A stretch of DNA of 64,000 nucleotides from an uncultured Christensenellaceae bacterium (GCA_910587225.1 CAJULT010000002.1:1-64000), one strand, 5' to 3'. Shown: positions 8,298 through 18,205, counted from the first letter of the stretch. Translations and numbers: made by a program. Notes: generated by a model not told the origin, from the sequence alone.

Positions 8298-10511
8298 CTA
8301 TTCCCCTTTCTTATCCTCTTTTTTTGTGCGAGGAGTGCGAGGTTTCTTCTCTTGTGGTTTATCTGTTTTTTCAGCAGATTTTTTCTCTGCCGCAGCAGGT
8401 TTAGATGTTTTCTTAACCTCTTTCTTTTCCTCTACTTTGCCATCAGCTGCGACTAACTCGTCATATTCACGTTTAATGGCATCATACTCACTTTGAGTTA
8501 TAATGCCGCTAGCGAGAAGTTTCTCACCTTCCTTAACTTTGCGCTGATAGGTTTCATACTTCTCTTTTTCACGACGCTCAGCAGCAAGGGCAAGTTCCTT
8601 AGCTTTCTGCGCCTCTTCTCTTTCGGACATAACTTTTGAAATTTCTTCTGCACTCTTTCCTTCCATAAGCATATCAACTTCATCTTTATTGATAGTTTCA
8701 CGGTCGAGAAGCAGTTTAACCATTTCATGCATAAGCTCTTCGTTGTCATTTAAAATCTTTCTTGCGCGCTTATAGTTATAGTCGAGTATGTCACGAATTT
8801 CATCATCAGCTGCGGCTGCAAGTTTTTCACTAAATTCGTTTTTGGTTTGATAATCACGTCCAATAAATACCTGTTGCGAAGTGTCAAGTGATAAGAAACC
8901 TAGGTTCTTGCTCATACCATAGTTATATACCATAGCATGCGCAATCTTAGTCGCCTGACTAATGTCGCTAGATGCACCAGTAGTTATATCTTTAAAGATT
9001 ATCTCTTCTGCGATACGCCCGCCCATGCACATAGCAATTTCATCCATGAGGAAGTTGTAACTTCTAAATGAGTTATCATTTTCAGGACGTTGCATTGTAT
9101 AGCCACCCGCCATTCCACGAGGTATGATTGAAACTTCCTGAACCTCATCACAATATTTAAGTTTCTTAGCAAGTATTGCATGCCCTGACTCATGATAAGC
9201 GGTAAGTTTTCTGTCTTTTTCGGTAACAAGGCGGCTCTTCTTTTGAGGTCCCATTGTTACTTTATTGATACCCTCAGTAATATCAGCCATTGAAATTCTA
9301 GATCTGTTTGCTCTCGCAGCTAAAATTGCCGCTTCGTTAAGCATATTTTCTATATCTGCGCCAGTAAAGCCAACTGTAATTTTTGCAAGAGTTTTAAAGT
9401 CAATATTATCATCAAGTGGTTTATTTTTTGCGTGAATTTTAATAATTCCCTCTCTGCCCTTTACATCTGGTATATTTACATATATCTGTCTATCAAATCT
9501 GCCTGGACGCATAAGCGCTGGGTCAAGTACGTCACTGCGGTTGGTTGCCGCAAGTACGATAATACCCTCGTTTGGTTCAAATCCGTCCATTTCAACTAGG
9601 AGTTGGTTTAGGGTTTGTTCGCGTTCATCATTTCCGCCGCCAAGTCCAGCACCACGCTGACGACCTACCGCGTCAATTTCATCAATAAAGATGATGCAAG
9701 GTTTATTTTTCTTAGCTTGTTCAAAAAGGTCACGCACACGGCTCGCACCAACGCCCACAAACATCTCAACAAAGTCAGAGCCGCTTATTGTAATGAATGG
9801 AACGTTAGCTTCCCCTGCCACAGCTCTGGCAAGCAAGGTTTTACCCGTTCCCGGAGGGCCAACTAAAAGAATTCCTTTTGGGATGCGCGCACCGAGTGAA
9901 GTGAATTTTCTTGGTGATTTTAAGAACTCAACAATTTCAGCAAGTTCTTCCTTCTCTTCGTCTGTTCCCGCAATGTCCGAGAAGCGAACTTTATTAGAGG
10001 TATACGCTCTTCCTCTACTCTTTCCAAAGGTCATTGCGCCCTTGTTAGAGTTTGAAAGCAGACGGAAAATCATCCACACCATGAAAATGCCGAAACCGAT
10101 ATAGAGAATTGGATAAAGTATGTCCCAAAAATTAGGGCCACTTGGCCAAGTATTAAAGCCTATACCATTATCTCTGCACTCCTGACGAATTCTATCAAGC
10201 ATATCACCATCAGTGCTTTCATTATAATAGAAATAGTAGTCGCTGTTTTCAGGGAAACTATTTGCGTTCTTAGATCCCTTTACAAGCACATAAATCACAC
10301 CATCTTTATAACGAATATCAGTTGCTTGGGTATTCCCACCTTCGGTGTTAACATACTCGTTATGGATAAGTTGCATGATATCCTTCTCACCATTTTTAAG
10401 GTAAACACCCTTGCTTCCGCCACCCGAAAACATAAGGCAAAGAAGAAGCACTACGACAACTAGTGCAATGAGATAGGAAAATCTAAATTTAGGTTTATTG
10501 TTCTCTTCCAA
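8298..10511 (-). CDS. ftsH: ATP-dependent zinc metalloprotease FtsH
   Basis: The 737-residue protein degrades misfolded membrane proteins and selected regulators. It has a TM segment at 12-28, a short outer domain, a second TM at about 125-145, an AAA+ ATPase (Walker [13 protein letters not shown], Walker [12 protein letters not shown], second region of homology GRFDRQI) and the zinc protease site HESGH with a distal Asp in [12 protein letters not shown]. The tail is long: a coiled segment, a short '[20 protein letters not shown]' piece resembling a SHOCT domain, and about 50 Lys/Ala/Pro-rich residues. Translation starts at TTG, 9 bp after GGAGG. FtsH proteins are usually about 600-680 residues. 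Confidence 0.96.
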   Translation of the reverse strand: MEENNKPKFRFSYLIALVVVVLLLCLMFSGGGSKGVYLKNGEKDIMQLIHNEYVNTEGGNTQATDIRYKDGVIYVLVKGSKNANSFPENSDYYFYYNESTDGDMLDRIRQECRDNGIGFNTWPSGPNFWDILYPILYIGFGIFMVWMIFRLLSNSNKGAMTFGKSRGRAYTSNKVRFSDIAGTDEEKEELAEIVEFLKSPRKFTSLGARIPKGILLVGPPGTGKTLLARAVAGEANVPFITISGSDFVEMFVGVGASRVRDLFEQAKKNKPCIIFIDEIDAVGRQRGAGLGGGNDEREQTLNQLLVEMDGFEPNEGIIVLAATNRSDVLDPALMRPGRFDRQIYVNIPDVKGREGIIKIHAKNKPLDDNIDFKTLAKITVGFTGADIENMLNEAAILAARANRSRISMADITEGINKVTMGPQKKSRLVTEKDRKLTAYHESGHAILAKKLKYCDEVQEVSIIPRGMAGGYTMQRPENDNSFRSYNFLMDEIAMCMGGRIAEEIIFKDITTGASSDISQATKIAHAMVYNYGMSKNLGFLSLDTSQQVFIGRDYQTKNEFSEKLAAAADDEIRDILDYNYKRARKILNDNEELMHEMVKLLLDRETINKDEVDMLMEGKSAEEISKVMSEREEAQKAKELALAAERREKEKYETYQRKVKEGEKLLASGIITQSEYDAIKREYDELVAADGKVEEKKEVKKTSKPAAAEKKSAEKTDKPQEKKPRTPRTKKEDKKGE

Positions 10512-10636
10512 CTGTGAAAGCCTCCTTATAAATTGCTAACTTAGTTTATCATATTTTTATTTTTCTCGCAACAAGAAACGAGGCTTTTTAGAAAATTTTT
10601 AATCAAAGCAAACCAATAAAGTGAAAATTCGACACG

Positions 10637-11911
10637 CTAGTCATTTTCAACTTGGACACATATATCAAAATTTACATATTTTAAAAACTCATCTGGACTG
10701 TCAATTGCGTCTAAAAACTTGTTATAACCCTTGCGGTCGTCAAAAAGAAATCTTTCGGTAACGCCAATAACATCGCAGCCATATTCCCTCAAAACTTTAA
10801 GCGCCTCGGCAAATTGCTGTCTACTTTTATTTTCTAATTTTTTTATTACTTCGGGCGGCATGGAGGCAAGTTCGGTGTTCATTTTAACATTTTTGTCCCC
10901 TTCGGTTGCTTCCACAAGTTCAACACCAAGTACAACCTTAGCGCTAAAAACGGGAATACCATTTTTAAAGCATGCCCTCGTAAATACCTTTTTGTCTCTT
11001 ACTACAAAAGAAAGCTTGCTATCATTATATATGCCTTCATTTACATTATCGATTGAAATATTATAGTCAACAGCTTTTTTATTTATAAGGTTAAGCCCTT
11101 GAAGCTGCTCGGCAGAAAGAATGGCAACCTTCTTTCCGCCCTTTAAAAGAAATACCTGACCAGGATTACTTATTTTCTTATTAGGCTGAGAAGAATTTCC
11201 AGATGTGCTTTCCTGATCCTCCCCATTACTTTTGCCGCCTTGGTCACTAGTCGGAGGTGGTGCGTCACTCGACCCGTCCTGTGCCCCGCAAACCGCATCA
11301 CCACTTGATGCTTCAACAATAGGCAAATATCCAACAATAGAAGATTTCACCTGTGAATAATAACCCTTAAAAAAGGCTTCAAGTGAGGTGTCAGTCACAT
11401 ATAATTTTCTTATGTTGTAATCTAACAATTGGTCAAGCTGAAGCCCAATATCTTTTTCAAGTGTTTTCGCGGAGTTTAAAAACTCCTTAGCGGTTTCGTT
11501 TGTAGCAACCAAAATCGTATTTTCGCTTAAAGATGCAATTCTGCCTAGATAGTCAATATCTTTTGAAATGTCATCATTAAATAATTTTTCACTAATAATT
11601 GTCACTTTTGCATGAGAAAACCCAATTTTTCTTCCTAATACAAGCTCGGCATCATAAATTGCTTCCGCAATTGTATTTCCCTGTCCACAAATTACCGACG
11701 TAGTTTCAAGATAACCTTGGTTGGGAGTTGGAATAAAAGTTAAAAGTGAAACCTCATATTGGGTATCATAATCGACGCCTATTGCGGTAACCACCGCTCT
11801 ATCATTGCTCTCGCCGGGAGCAAACAATGCTGGGCCGGTAAATACAATCATTACAAAAACAAATACCCAAAACATGGCATTGTTTTTAACTTGCTTAAAA
11901 AACTTTTTCAT
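10637..11911 (-). CDS. gerAC: Ger(x)C-type spore germination protein
   Basis: This 424-residue protein is the third gene of a gerA-type operon. Features of the GerAC family include VVTAIGVDYD near the N-terminus, 'SHAKVTIISEKLF' and the C-terminal Spore_GerAC fold. GerAC proteins are normally lipoproteins, but here the N-terminal hydrophobic segment (FWVFVFVMIVFTGPALFAPG) contains no cysteine, so it may be retained as an uncleaved signal anchor. A Ser/Gly/Gln-rich linker lies at about residues 205-240. I start at 11911 behind GGGGAGGA; the start overlaps gerAB by 17 bp. Confidence 0.88.
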   Translation of the reverse strand: MKKFFKQVKNNAMFWVFVFVMIVFTGPALFAPGESNDRAVVTAIGVDYDTQYEVSLLTFIPTPNQGYLETTSVICGQGNTIAEAIYDAELVLGRKIGFSHAKVTIISEKLFNDDISKDIDYLGRIASLSENTILVATNETAKEFLNSAKTLEKDIGLQLDQLLDYNIRKLYVTDTSLEAFFKGYYSQVKSSIVGYLPIVEASSGDAVCGAQDGSSDAPPPTSDQGGKSNGEDQESTSGNSSQPNKKISNPGQVFLLKGGKKVAILSAEQLQGLNLINKKAVDYNISIDNVNEGIYNDSKLSFVVRDKKVFTRACFKNGIPVFSAKVVLGVELVEATEGDKNVKMNTELASMPPEVIKKLENKSRQQFAEALKVLREYGCDVIGVTERFLFDDRKGYNKFLDAIDSPDEFLKYVNFDICVQVEND

Positions 11912-12986
11912 ATTTCCTCCCCTTCTTTTTTCGCATAGACAGTAAAAGCATAACAAAAGGGAATAAAACTTCGGTTAAAATGCAAAAGTAAGGCAGCCAA
12001 GATTGAACATAACTTATCATAGTAGAATATCTACCTATTTTTGTAATATAAAGTGCCAAGAATATAACATCAAATACGACAACGCTATAAGTTCGGTTTA
12101 GCCCTTTAAAGACTCCGCAGAACGCCTCGCAAAAAGAATAATGAAATACTTCGAGTGCAAATAGACATAAAAACATGACAAGTACCATTGCGATAACATC
12201 TATTCGCCCAAGTGCGCTGTACTCAAATATTGCAATAATGTCAACTATCGCGTTGTTATGCATAAAAGCGGTAACTTGATAGCAAGCATAAAATATAAAG
12301 AAAAGCGCAAGCACAAATACTACCGCAATAATGGCAGGTTTTATAATTCTCCACTCATCCTTTTTGCCATCTATTTCCACTTTGTCCATTATAAAGAAAA
12401 GAAATAGATAATCGCCAAATGAGAAAACATATCTAAACGCTGTACTAAAAAATGCGGACGGATTTGATGAGAAAAAATGAGGGAAAGTTTCCATTGTCCC
12501 AAGCCCTACCAAAAGGCAGGCGGCAAACCCTGCAAGTACAACAAAATAATACATCTCTACCGTTCTCGCAAAGCTGCGAAGCCCTAACAAAACTCCATGA
12601 TTTATTACCGGCAGCACGCATACGAGAGTTAAAAAAGTGAACTCGTCTTGGTAAATCTGTTGTTTCATATATACATAGAAAACGCTATAAGTAAGCAAAA
12701 TTTTAAATAGGAAAAACACCATAAAAACAATATAAATTATTTTTGTAACCACTTTCCCTAAACGTTTTTCAAGTATTTCGGTCAATTTTTGGGTTGGATA
12801 TTTGCGTTTTAACAGTAAAAACACTATTAAAGTGAGAAAATCTAATGCGTATAAAAGAAGTGCAATGAAAAAGCCATCACTTTTTGCACCTTCATACATT
12901 AGTGACGGAAGAAGAAAAATCTTATTTGCAAAGATAGTCATTGCACAAAGCTTACCCGCTTGACTAGGAGAAATATGCTCTTTCAT
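11895..12986 (-). CDS. gerAB: GerAB-type spore germination permease
   Basis: This 363-residue, roughly ten-TM protein of the APC superfamily starts with 'ISPSQAGKLCAMTIFANKIFLLPS', typical of endospore germination permeases. In the family, GerAB binds the germinant (often an amino acid) in the spore inner membrane next to GerAA and GerAC. The start overlaps the gerAA stop by 4 bp (ATGA), and the end overlaps gerAC. The specific germinant cannot be read from the sequence. Confidence 0.92.
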   Translation of the reverse strand: MKEHISPSQAGKLCAMTIFANKIFLLPSLMYEGAKSDGFFIALLLYALDFLTLIVFLLLKRKYPTQKLTEILEKRLGKVVTKIIYIVFMVFFLFKILLTYSVFYVYMKQQIYQDEFTFLTLVCVLPVINHGVLLGLRSFARTVEMYYFVVLAGFAACLLVGLGTMETFPHFFSSNPSAFFSTAFRYVFSFGDYLFLFFIMDKVEIDGKKDEWRIIKPAIIAVVFVLALFFIFYACYQVTAFMHNNAIVDIIAIFEYSALGRIDVIAMVLVMFLCLFALEVFHYSFCEAFCGVFKGLNRTYSVVVFDVIFLALYITKIGRYSTMISYVQSWLPYFCILTEVLFPFVMLLLSMRKKKGRKYEKVF

Positions 12987-14410
12987 TTTACCCTCACTTT
13001 GTTTTTATTGTTAAAACTCTGCGGCCTGTAATGCATGGTAGAAATATCTTTCTTAAATAAACCATCTTGAAGGTCATTTCTAATGCGAGGGCTGTACGGC
13101 GCAAGGTAAGGAACGCCATAACTATCAAAATCATTCAGATAATTTGTGAAATATACGATACCCGCCATTATGCCGAGCATACCAAGCGAGCCGCCTAAAA
13201 TAATAAAGATAAGTTGCATAAGAACAATTTGAGAGTTTTGACTTGGCGCTACATAAAGGGCAATCTTACTCATCGCGACAATAATAACCCCCGGCGGAGA
13301 AATAAGCCCCGCCTTAACGCCGGTATCACCTAATATTAACGCGCCGACCACACTTGTCGCAAGACCAAGATAACTCGGAAGGCGCAAACTGACCTCATAC
13401 AATATTTGAAATAAGAGGAAGATGAATAAAATTTCGATAAATGGAGTAAACGGTAGCCCCTGCGTTGTATCGGCTATCGTTATAAGAAAGTTAAGCGGCA
13501 GGATGTTGTAATGATAAAGCTGCAACGCAAGATACATCCCCGATGCAATGATTGCAATTATTATTCCTAAAAGTCTAATAACGCGAATAAATCCGGCATA
13601 GTGGTGATTAGTATAATAATCGTTACTATCCTGCAAATCTTCAAATAGCAAGAATGGAATGGTAATGACAATTGGTGAATTGTCAACAATAATGCCAACC
13701 TTTCCTTCCAAAAGTTTGGAGGCAACTATATCCGGTTTTTCGGCAAGTCCTACCTGTCTAAAAATCGAGTTATTGCGTTCCTGCAAAAAACCCACAAGAT
13801 AATGACTGTCCATAACGCCGTCAATATCCACTTCTTTTAATCTTTTTGTTATTTTTTCAACAATTTTTAGGTCAGCAATGCCCGAAATATATGTAATTGC
13901 AACTTTTGTATTGGAATATTTTCCAATGTTAAGCTGAGTGATAACCAAATCTTTGGTAGCAAGACGCCTTCTCATAAGAGAAATGTTGGTTTTTATATCT
14001 TCTGTAAAACCCTCTCTTGGGCCTAAAATAACAGATGAAGTTGGCGGCTCACTTGGAGAGCGCATATTGAAAGCTTGCAAGTCAATAGCCATAGCCCCCT
14101 TCTGCCCGTCGAGCAAGATAAGAACAGCACCTTTTATTATGTTATCCACCATTTCATTGGTTTGAATTTTTTTCACATCATTGGCTTTTAAAACTTCATG
14201 TTCTAGCGTTTGAAAGTTGATTTCGCCGCTATAACTTAAAATAGGCCCAACAATTCCCTCTACAAACATTTCGCCATCAGTTATGCTTTTGAGAAACACA
14301 AAGCCTATCTCACGCCCACCGCGTGAAATTGTTCTGCTTGCAAAGTCACTTGAATTATGAAATTGCTTCTTTATTTTCTCGATTTCGCTACTAACCTTCA
14401 AAAAAGACAT
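12983..14410 (-). CDS. gerAA: GerAA-type spore germination protein
   Basis: The 475-residue protein has the GerABKA layout: a soluble N-terminal half (about residues 1-240) and a membrane half with 4-6 hydrophobic segments beginning near 'VIRLLGIIIAIIASGMYLA'. The family forms an oligomeric channel that opens on germinant binding. GGAG stands only 1 bp before the ATG at 14410 but 10 bp before an in-frame TTG at 14401, so translation may really begin three codons later. A sigma-G-like promoter lies immediately upstream. It is the first gene of gerAA-AB-AC. Confidence 0.93.
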   Translation of the reverse strand: MSFLKVSSEIEKIKKQFHNSSDFASRTISRGGREIGFVFLKSITDGEMFVEGIVGPILSYSGEINFQTLEHEVLKANDVKKIQTNEMVDNIIKGAVLILLDGQKGAMAIDLQAFNMRSPSEPPTSSVILGPREGFTEDIKTNISLMRRRLATKDLVITQLNIGKYSNTKVAITYISGIADLKIVEKITKRLKEVDIDGVMDSHYLVGFLQERNNSIFRQVGLAEKPDIVASKLLEGKVGIIVDNSPIVITIPFLLFEDLQDSNDYYTNHHYAGFIRVIRLLGIIIAIIASGMYLALQLYHYNILPLNFLITIADTTQGLPFTPFIEILFIFLLFQILYEVSLRLPSYLGLATSVVGALILGDTGVKAGLISPPGVIIVAMSKIALYVAPSQNSQIVLMQLIFIILGGSLGMLGIMAGIVYFTNYLNDFDSYGVPYLAPYSPRIRNDLQDGLFKKDISTMHYRPQSFNNKNKVRVK

Positions 14411-14424
14411 ACTCCTTTTTTGGT

Positions 14425-14454
14425 AGTATGTATAAACGACAGCGTTTTTATTCG
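14425..14454 (-). promoter_or_regulatory. Forespore sigma (sigma-G/F)-type promoter of the gerA operon
   Basis: On the minus strand GAATA (14450-14454) and CATACTA (14425-14431) are 18 bp apart, a close match to the Bacillus sigma-G pattern (GHATR, 18 bp, CATNHTA). The -35 lies inside the 3' end of the upstream gene. The -10 is only 14 bp from the annotated ATG. Confidence 0.65.
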
Positions 14455-15305
14455 GCGTAAGTTGGCTCTAACAGGTAAATATTATAATCATCAATCTGGG
14501 AAGGCGCAGCTGAAATTTTTACCCCCGGCTTGTATATAGGAGATATATCAATTTGATAGGTATAGCCTTGCGCGGATTCAACCTTGCATTTATAGGTTTT
14601 AGTCCCGATAGTAACATCTATATATGAAAGTTTTTCACTGCCGACTGCGGTCAGAGTATAAGTTTCACTATTTACACTCACCTTTGTTAAAGGTTTAAAT
14701 TGATGAATAATTTGAGTTTCAATCACATTTGACTCGCCACTTGCAAAAAGATAATCTTCCTTTGAAAAAGCCACCACAAAAATTGAATATTGTCCGCCTT
14801 CAATATTTGCAAGAGAATATTGCTCAGAAAGTGATACATTTTTTTTGCCGTTAAGATATACATGATACTCACTAGCGCCATCGATTTTATTCCATTTAAG
14901 CATATTATCTTCAATACGGATTTGCGGACTGTTTAGGTATCGGCTTGCTGTCCATGAAATAGGCGAACTAAATGAAGAGTTGCCGCCTTCGTTTTCCCCT
15001 AAATAACAGGTGGATATTTTATACTCAGTCCCATACTCAACTTGAACGCTTGCTACATCTAAAAAGTTTTGTTTGGTATCAATAAAAAAGCTTTCTTTAT
15101 CACTTTCAAAAGTAAAGCGATAACCTTGATAGTTTTCATTTGGTGAGGCAAGTAAGTAAAATTTGCCGCTATCTCTTACAACTTGCAAGCTTGGCATGTC
15201 GCCAAAGTTATAATTAAGTAGGAAAATAGTCACCCCTATCCCGATGGTTAGGACAAGCGCAACTGACAAAATCACAATTAAATTGACTTTTTTCTTCTTT
15301 TCCAT
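14448..15305 (-). CDS. Membrane-anchored protein with Fn3-like region
   Basis: This 285-residue protein is not assigned to a named family. After MEKKKK there is one TM segment (residues 6-28) and then an extracytoplasmic part. Residues about 150-215 ('DNMLKWNKIDGASEYHVYLN', 'YSIFVVAF') look like a fibronectin type III or similar beta-sandwich. I start at the ATG at 15305 because a TATAAT box ends exactly 6 bp before it. The longer open frame back to 15341 would start inside the -35 box. The 3' end carries the gerA promoter. No function is claimed. Confidence 0.75.
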   Translation of the reverse strand: MEKKKKVNLIVILSVALVLTIGIGVTIFLLNYNFGDMPSLQVVRDSGKFYLLASPNENYQGYRFTFESDKESFFIDTKQNFLDVASVQVEYGTEYKISTCYLGENEGGNSSFSSPISWTASRYLNSPQIRIEDNMLKWNKIDGASEYHVYLNGKKNVSLSEQYSLANIEGGQYSIFVVAFSKEDYLFASGESNVIETQIIHQFKPLTKVSVNSETYTLTAVGSEKLSYIDVTIGTKTYKCKVESAQGYTYQIDISPIYKPGVKISAAPSQIDDYNIYLLEPTYAE

Positions 15306-15311
15306 ATCTTG

Positions 15312-15341
15312 ATTATAGTATTTTTTGCAATCGATAGTCAA
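15312..15341 (-). promoter_or_regulatory. Promoter giving a predicted leaderless mRNA
   Basis: Minus strand TTGACT (15336-15341), an 18 bp spacer and TATAAT (15312-15317), with only 6 bp to the ATG at 15305. Transcription should start at or next to the A of the ATG. No Shine-Dalgarno sequence is present. Confidence 0.6.
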
Positions 15342-15359
15342 ATTATTTAAAAATAGTTA

Positions 15360-15388
15360 TTGACAAATCGGCAATTTGGTGATAAAAT
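15360..15388 (+). promoter_or_regulatory. Promoter of the small membrane protein gene
   Basis: TTGACA (15360-15365), a 17 bp spacer and TAAAAT (15383-15388) precede an AGGAGGG ribosome binding site and the ATG at 15414. Confidence 0.7.
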
Positions 15389-15413
15389 TAGTTTATCAAT
15401 AGGAGGGTTTAAT

Positions 15414-15746
15414 ATGCCAAACTTAACTTCACTTCAACTTACAGCATTCGTTTTGGGAATTGTAGCATCAGTTCTTGCAGTTGCATCAATCTTCTTCGCT
15501 TTCAAAAATGCGGACAAAATTAAGTCACCTGCTTTGGCAGTTGTGCTTACAATTATCTTCCCACTCATTGCAATCTCTGGTTGGCTTATGCTAATTTTCA
15601 GCTTTGTACCTGCGTTTGCAAGCAACGACCTTTTGAACATTCTTGTTTCAATCGCCATTGCTGTGGTAGTTTGCGCTGCAATTACACTGGTTTCTTGCTT
15701 ACTTCACAAAAAGCACAAAGCTGGACTTGAAAACGCTAGCAAATAA
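15414..15746 (+). CDS. Small three-TM membrane protein
   Basis: This 110-residue protein has three hydrophobic segments (about residues 8-29, 40-65 and 72-95) and a short basic tail (HKKHKAG). It has no family I recognise. The ATG at 15414 follows AGGAGGG with 6 bp spacing, and the promoter and terminator are both clear, so it is a monocistronic real gene of unknown role. Confidence 0.8.
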   Translation: MPNLTSLQLTAFVLGIVASVLAVASIFFAFKNADKIKSPALAVVLTIIFPLIAISGWLMLIFSFVPAFASNDLLNILVSIAIAVVVCAAITLVSCLLHKKHKAGLENASK

Positions 15747-15747
15747 T

Positions 15748-15774
15748 AAAAACCGCTTTAAGCGGTTTTTTTAT
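15748..15774. terminator. Bidirectional terminator
   Basis: AAACCGCTTTAAGCGGTTT is flanked by A and T runs and ends both the small membrane protein gene and leuS. Confidence 0.8.
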
Positions 15775-18182
15775 TTCACAATGATATTAACAAGCCTGTT
15801 AGGTACAACAATTTCTTTTACAATTGTTTTTCCTTCAATTAAAGAAACAATCTTTTCATTACCTTTTACAAAACTTAATACGTCAGCATTCGGCGTATTT
15901 GTTTTTATCATAAGCCTTTCAACAATCTTGCCGTTTATTTGAACAGCCACCTCAACGCTGTCACTTTCAAGCTTATTCTCATCAAAGGTAGGCCACTTCT
16001 GGTCAAGGATTCGACCACCTATTGACTTTTCAAAAACTTCACTTGTAATGTGCGGAGCGAGAGGATTAAGAAGAATTAAGAATATGCTAAGTTCATATTT
16101 GGTGATAAATTTATCATCCCTAACCTTTTTAATAAAGGTCATAAGCGCCGAAATTACTGTGTTAAGTTTAAGATTTTCATAATCTTCGGTTACTTTTTTG
16201 ATAAGTTTGTTAATTTCTACCTCATGTTCTTTTGAAATGGCATAACCTTTTACCATATCTTGAAGCGCCCAAACTTTGTCAAGGAAAGAGGTAATTCCAT
16301 TAATGCCTTCATAACTCCAAGGCGTGTTATCTTCATAACCACCTAAGAAGTGAAGATGAAGTCTTGTCGCGTCAACACCATACTTATCAATAACTTCTAG
16401 TGGTGAAACCCCATTTGTTGAGCTTTTACTCATCTTCTTGCCTTCATCATCGAGTACAAGCCCGCTGCCCATCTTCTTTGCAAATGGATCACGGGTTGGC
16501 ACTGCGCCAATATCATAGAGGAAGTTCTGCCAGAAGAAAGAATAAATTACATGTCTTGTAATATGTTCCTTTCCGCCGGTGTAGCAATCTACGCTACCCC
16601 AGTATTTTGCCTTGTCAAAGTCAACAAGTGCCTTATCATTGTGAGGATCCATATATCTAAGCCAGTACCAGCTCGACCCTGCCCAGTTTGGCATGGTGTC
16701 GGTTTCACGCTTTGCATCCTGTCCGCAAATAGGACATCTGCAATTTACAAAACTGTCAATTTTCGAAAGCGGACTATCACCATTTTGGTTTGGAAGATAA
16801 TCTTTTGTGCTTGGAAGAATAACAGGCAAATTCTCGTCTGCTACCACGCCGCAGTGTGGACAGAAGATGACAGGGAACGGCTCTCCCCAGTATCTTTGGC
16901 GATTGAACGACCAGTCTTGAATGCGATAGTTTATTTGTTTAAAGCCTGCTCCTAGTTTTTCAATTTTTTCAGCAATTTTTGCTTTTGCCTCTTTTACTGG
17001 CATACCAGTGAACTCATCTGAGTTCATCATTTTACTATTAGCAGCAATGTATTCCTTCTTTTCAACCGCTGCCTTGCTCACATCACCTTCGATAACCTGA
17101 ACAAAAGGCAAATTAAACGCCTTCGCAAATTCGTAATCTCTTTGGTCGTGACAAGCAACAGCCATAGCAGCACCAGTCCCATAGGTGTTTAAAATGAAGT
17201 CGGCTATAAATACAGGTACTTTTTCATTGTTTATCGGATTGATTACATAAAGTCCGTCAAGACGACAGCCAGTCTTAGATTTAGTATCAGCAATTCGGTC
17301 AAACTCACTTCTAAGAGAGGTTTGTTTGCGATATGCTTCCACTTCGCTGTAATTTTTGATATTCGACTTATACTTTTCAACAAAGCGATGCTCAGGCGCA
17401 AGCAACACAAAAGTTACACCATAAATGGTTTCAATACAGGTTGTAAATATTTCAACTTCGTCAAGTTTTTCGCCTTTTTCATTATATAAAGGAAACTTAA
17501 CTTGCATTCCCTCACTTTTTCCAACCCAGTTGCGCTGTGCTTCTTTAAGGTTTTCAGCCATGTCAATTCGGTCAATGTTGCCAAGAATTTTTTCGGCATA
17601 AGATTTAAGTTTGAGATACCATACCGAACGTTCTTTTTGAACAACATCTCCACCACAGCGGTCACACTTGCCGCCTTGACTATCTTCGTTTGAAAGAGTA
17701 GTCTTGCAGTTTGGACAGTAGTTGACTGTGCCAACTGTTTTGTAAGCTAAATCATTTTTAAGTAGTTGCAAAAATATCCATTGCGTCCACTTGTAATACT
17801 CTGCGTCACTTGTGCAAATGGTGCGGTCATAATCAAAAGAAAGTCCAAGTTTTTTAGATTGAGTGATTACATTATTAAGCCCATTTCTTACGAAATCATG
17901 AGGGTCTATTCCCGTCTTAATAGCTGCATTTTCTGCTGGTAAGCCAAACGCATCCCCACCGATAGGAAAGAGGACGTTATATCCTTGAAACCGCTTCATT
18001 CTTGCGAGCGCATCGGCAGGAACTGTCCCTTTAAGATGCCCCATGTGCAAATTGCCGCTAATATTATAAAATTCATATAGAACATAATATTTAGGCTTTG
18101 TAGGATGAAAATCTATCGCCTTGAATGGCTTTTCCTGCTCCCAAATATTCTGCCACTTTTGTTCAATCGCTTTAAAGTCCAT
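15771..18182 (-). CDS. leuS: Leucyl-tRNA synthetase
   Basis: The 803-residue class I enzyme charges tRNA-Leu. The HIGH signature is HMGH at about residue 48, and KMSKS is present as KMSKSSTNG. Between them lie zinc-ribbon cysteines (CPNCKTTLS...CDRCGG) and the CP1 editing domain with 'GTGAAMAVACHDQRD'. GAGGAG precedes the ATG. Its promoter at 18206-18234 gives a leader of only about 20 bases, too short for a T-box, so the usual clostridial T-box control is absent. Confidence 0.97.
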   Translation of the reverse strand: MDFKAIEQKWQNIWEQEKPFKAIDFHPTKPKYYVLYEFYNISGNLHMGHLKGTVPADALARMKRFQGYNVLFPIGGDAFGLPAENAAIKTGIDPHDFVRNGLNNVITQSKKLGLSFDYDRTICTSDAEYYKWTQWIFLQLLKNDLAYKTVGTVNYCPNCKTTLSNEDSQGGKCDRCGGDVVQKERSVWYLKLKSYAEKILGNIDRIDMAENLKEAQRNWVGKSEGMQVKFPLYNEKGEKLDEVEIFTTCIETIYGVTFVLLAPEHRFVEKYKSNIKNYSEVEAYRKQTSLRSEFDRIADTKSKTGCRLDGLYVINPINNEKVPVFIADFILNTYGTGAAMAVACHDQRDYEFAKAFNLPFVQVIEGDVSKAAVEKKEYIAANSKMMNSDEFTGMPVKEAKAKIAEKIEKLGAGFKQINYRIQDWSFNRQRYWGEPFPVIFCPHCGVVADENLPVILPSTKDYLPNQNGDSPLSKIDSFVNCRCPICGQDAKRETDTMPNWAGSSWYWLRYMDPHNDKALVDFDKAKYWGSVDCYTGGKEHITRHVIYSFFWQNFLYDIGAVPTRDPFAKKMGSGLVLDDEGKKMSKSSTNGVSPLEVIDKYGVDATRLHLHFLGGYEDNTPWSYEGINGITSFLDKVWALQDMVKGYAISKEHEVEINKLIKKVTEDYENLKLNTVISALMTFIKKVRDDKFITKYELSIFLILLNPLAPHITSEVFEKSIGGRILDQKWPTFDENKLESDSVEVAVQINGKIVERLMIKTNTPNADVLSFVKGNEKIVSLIEGKTIVKEIVVPNRLVNIIVK

Positions 18183-18205
18183 AATTTCTCCTCAAATATG
18201 CCTAA

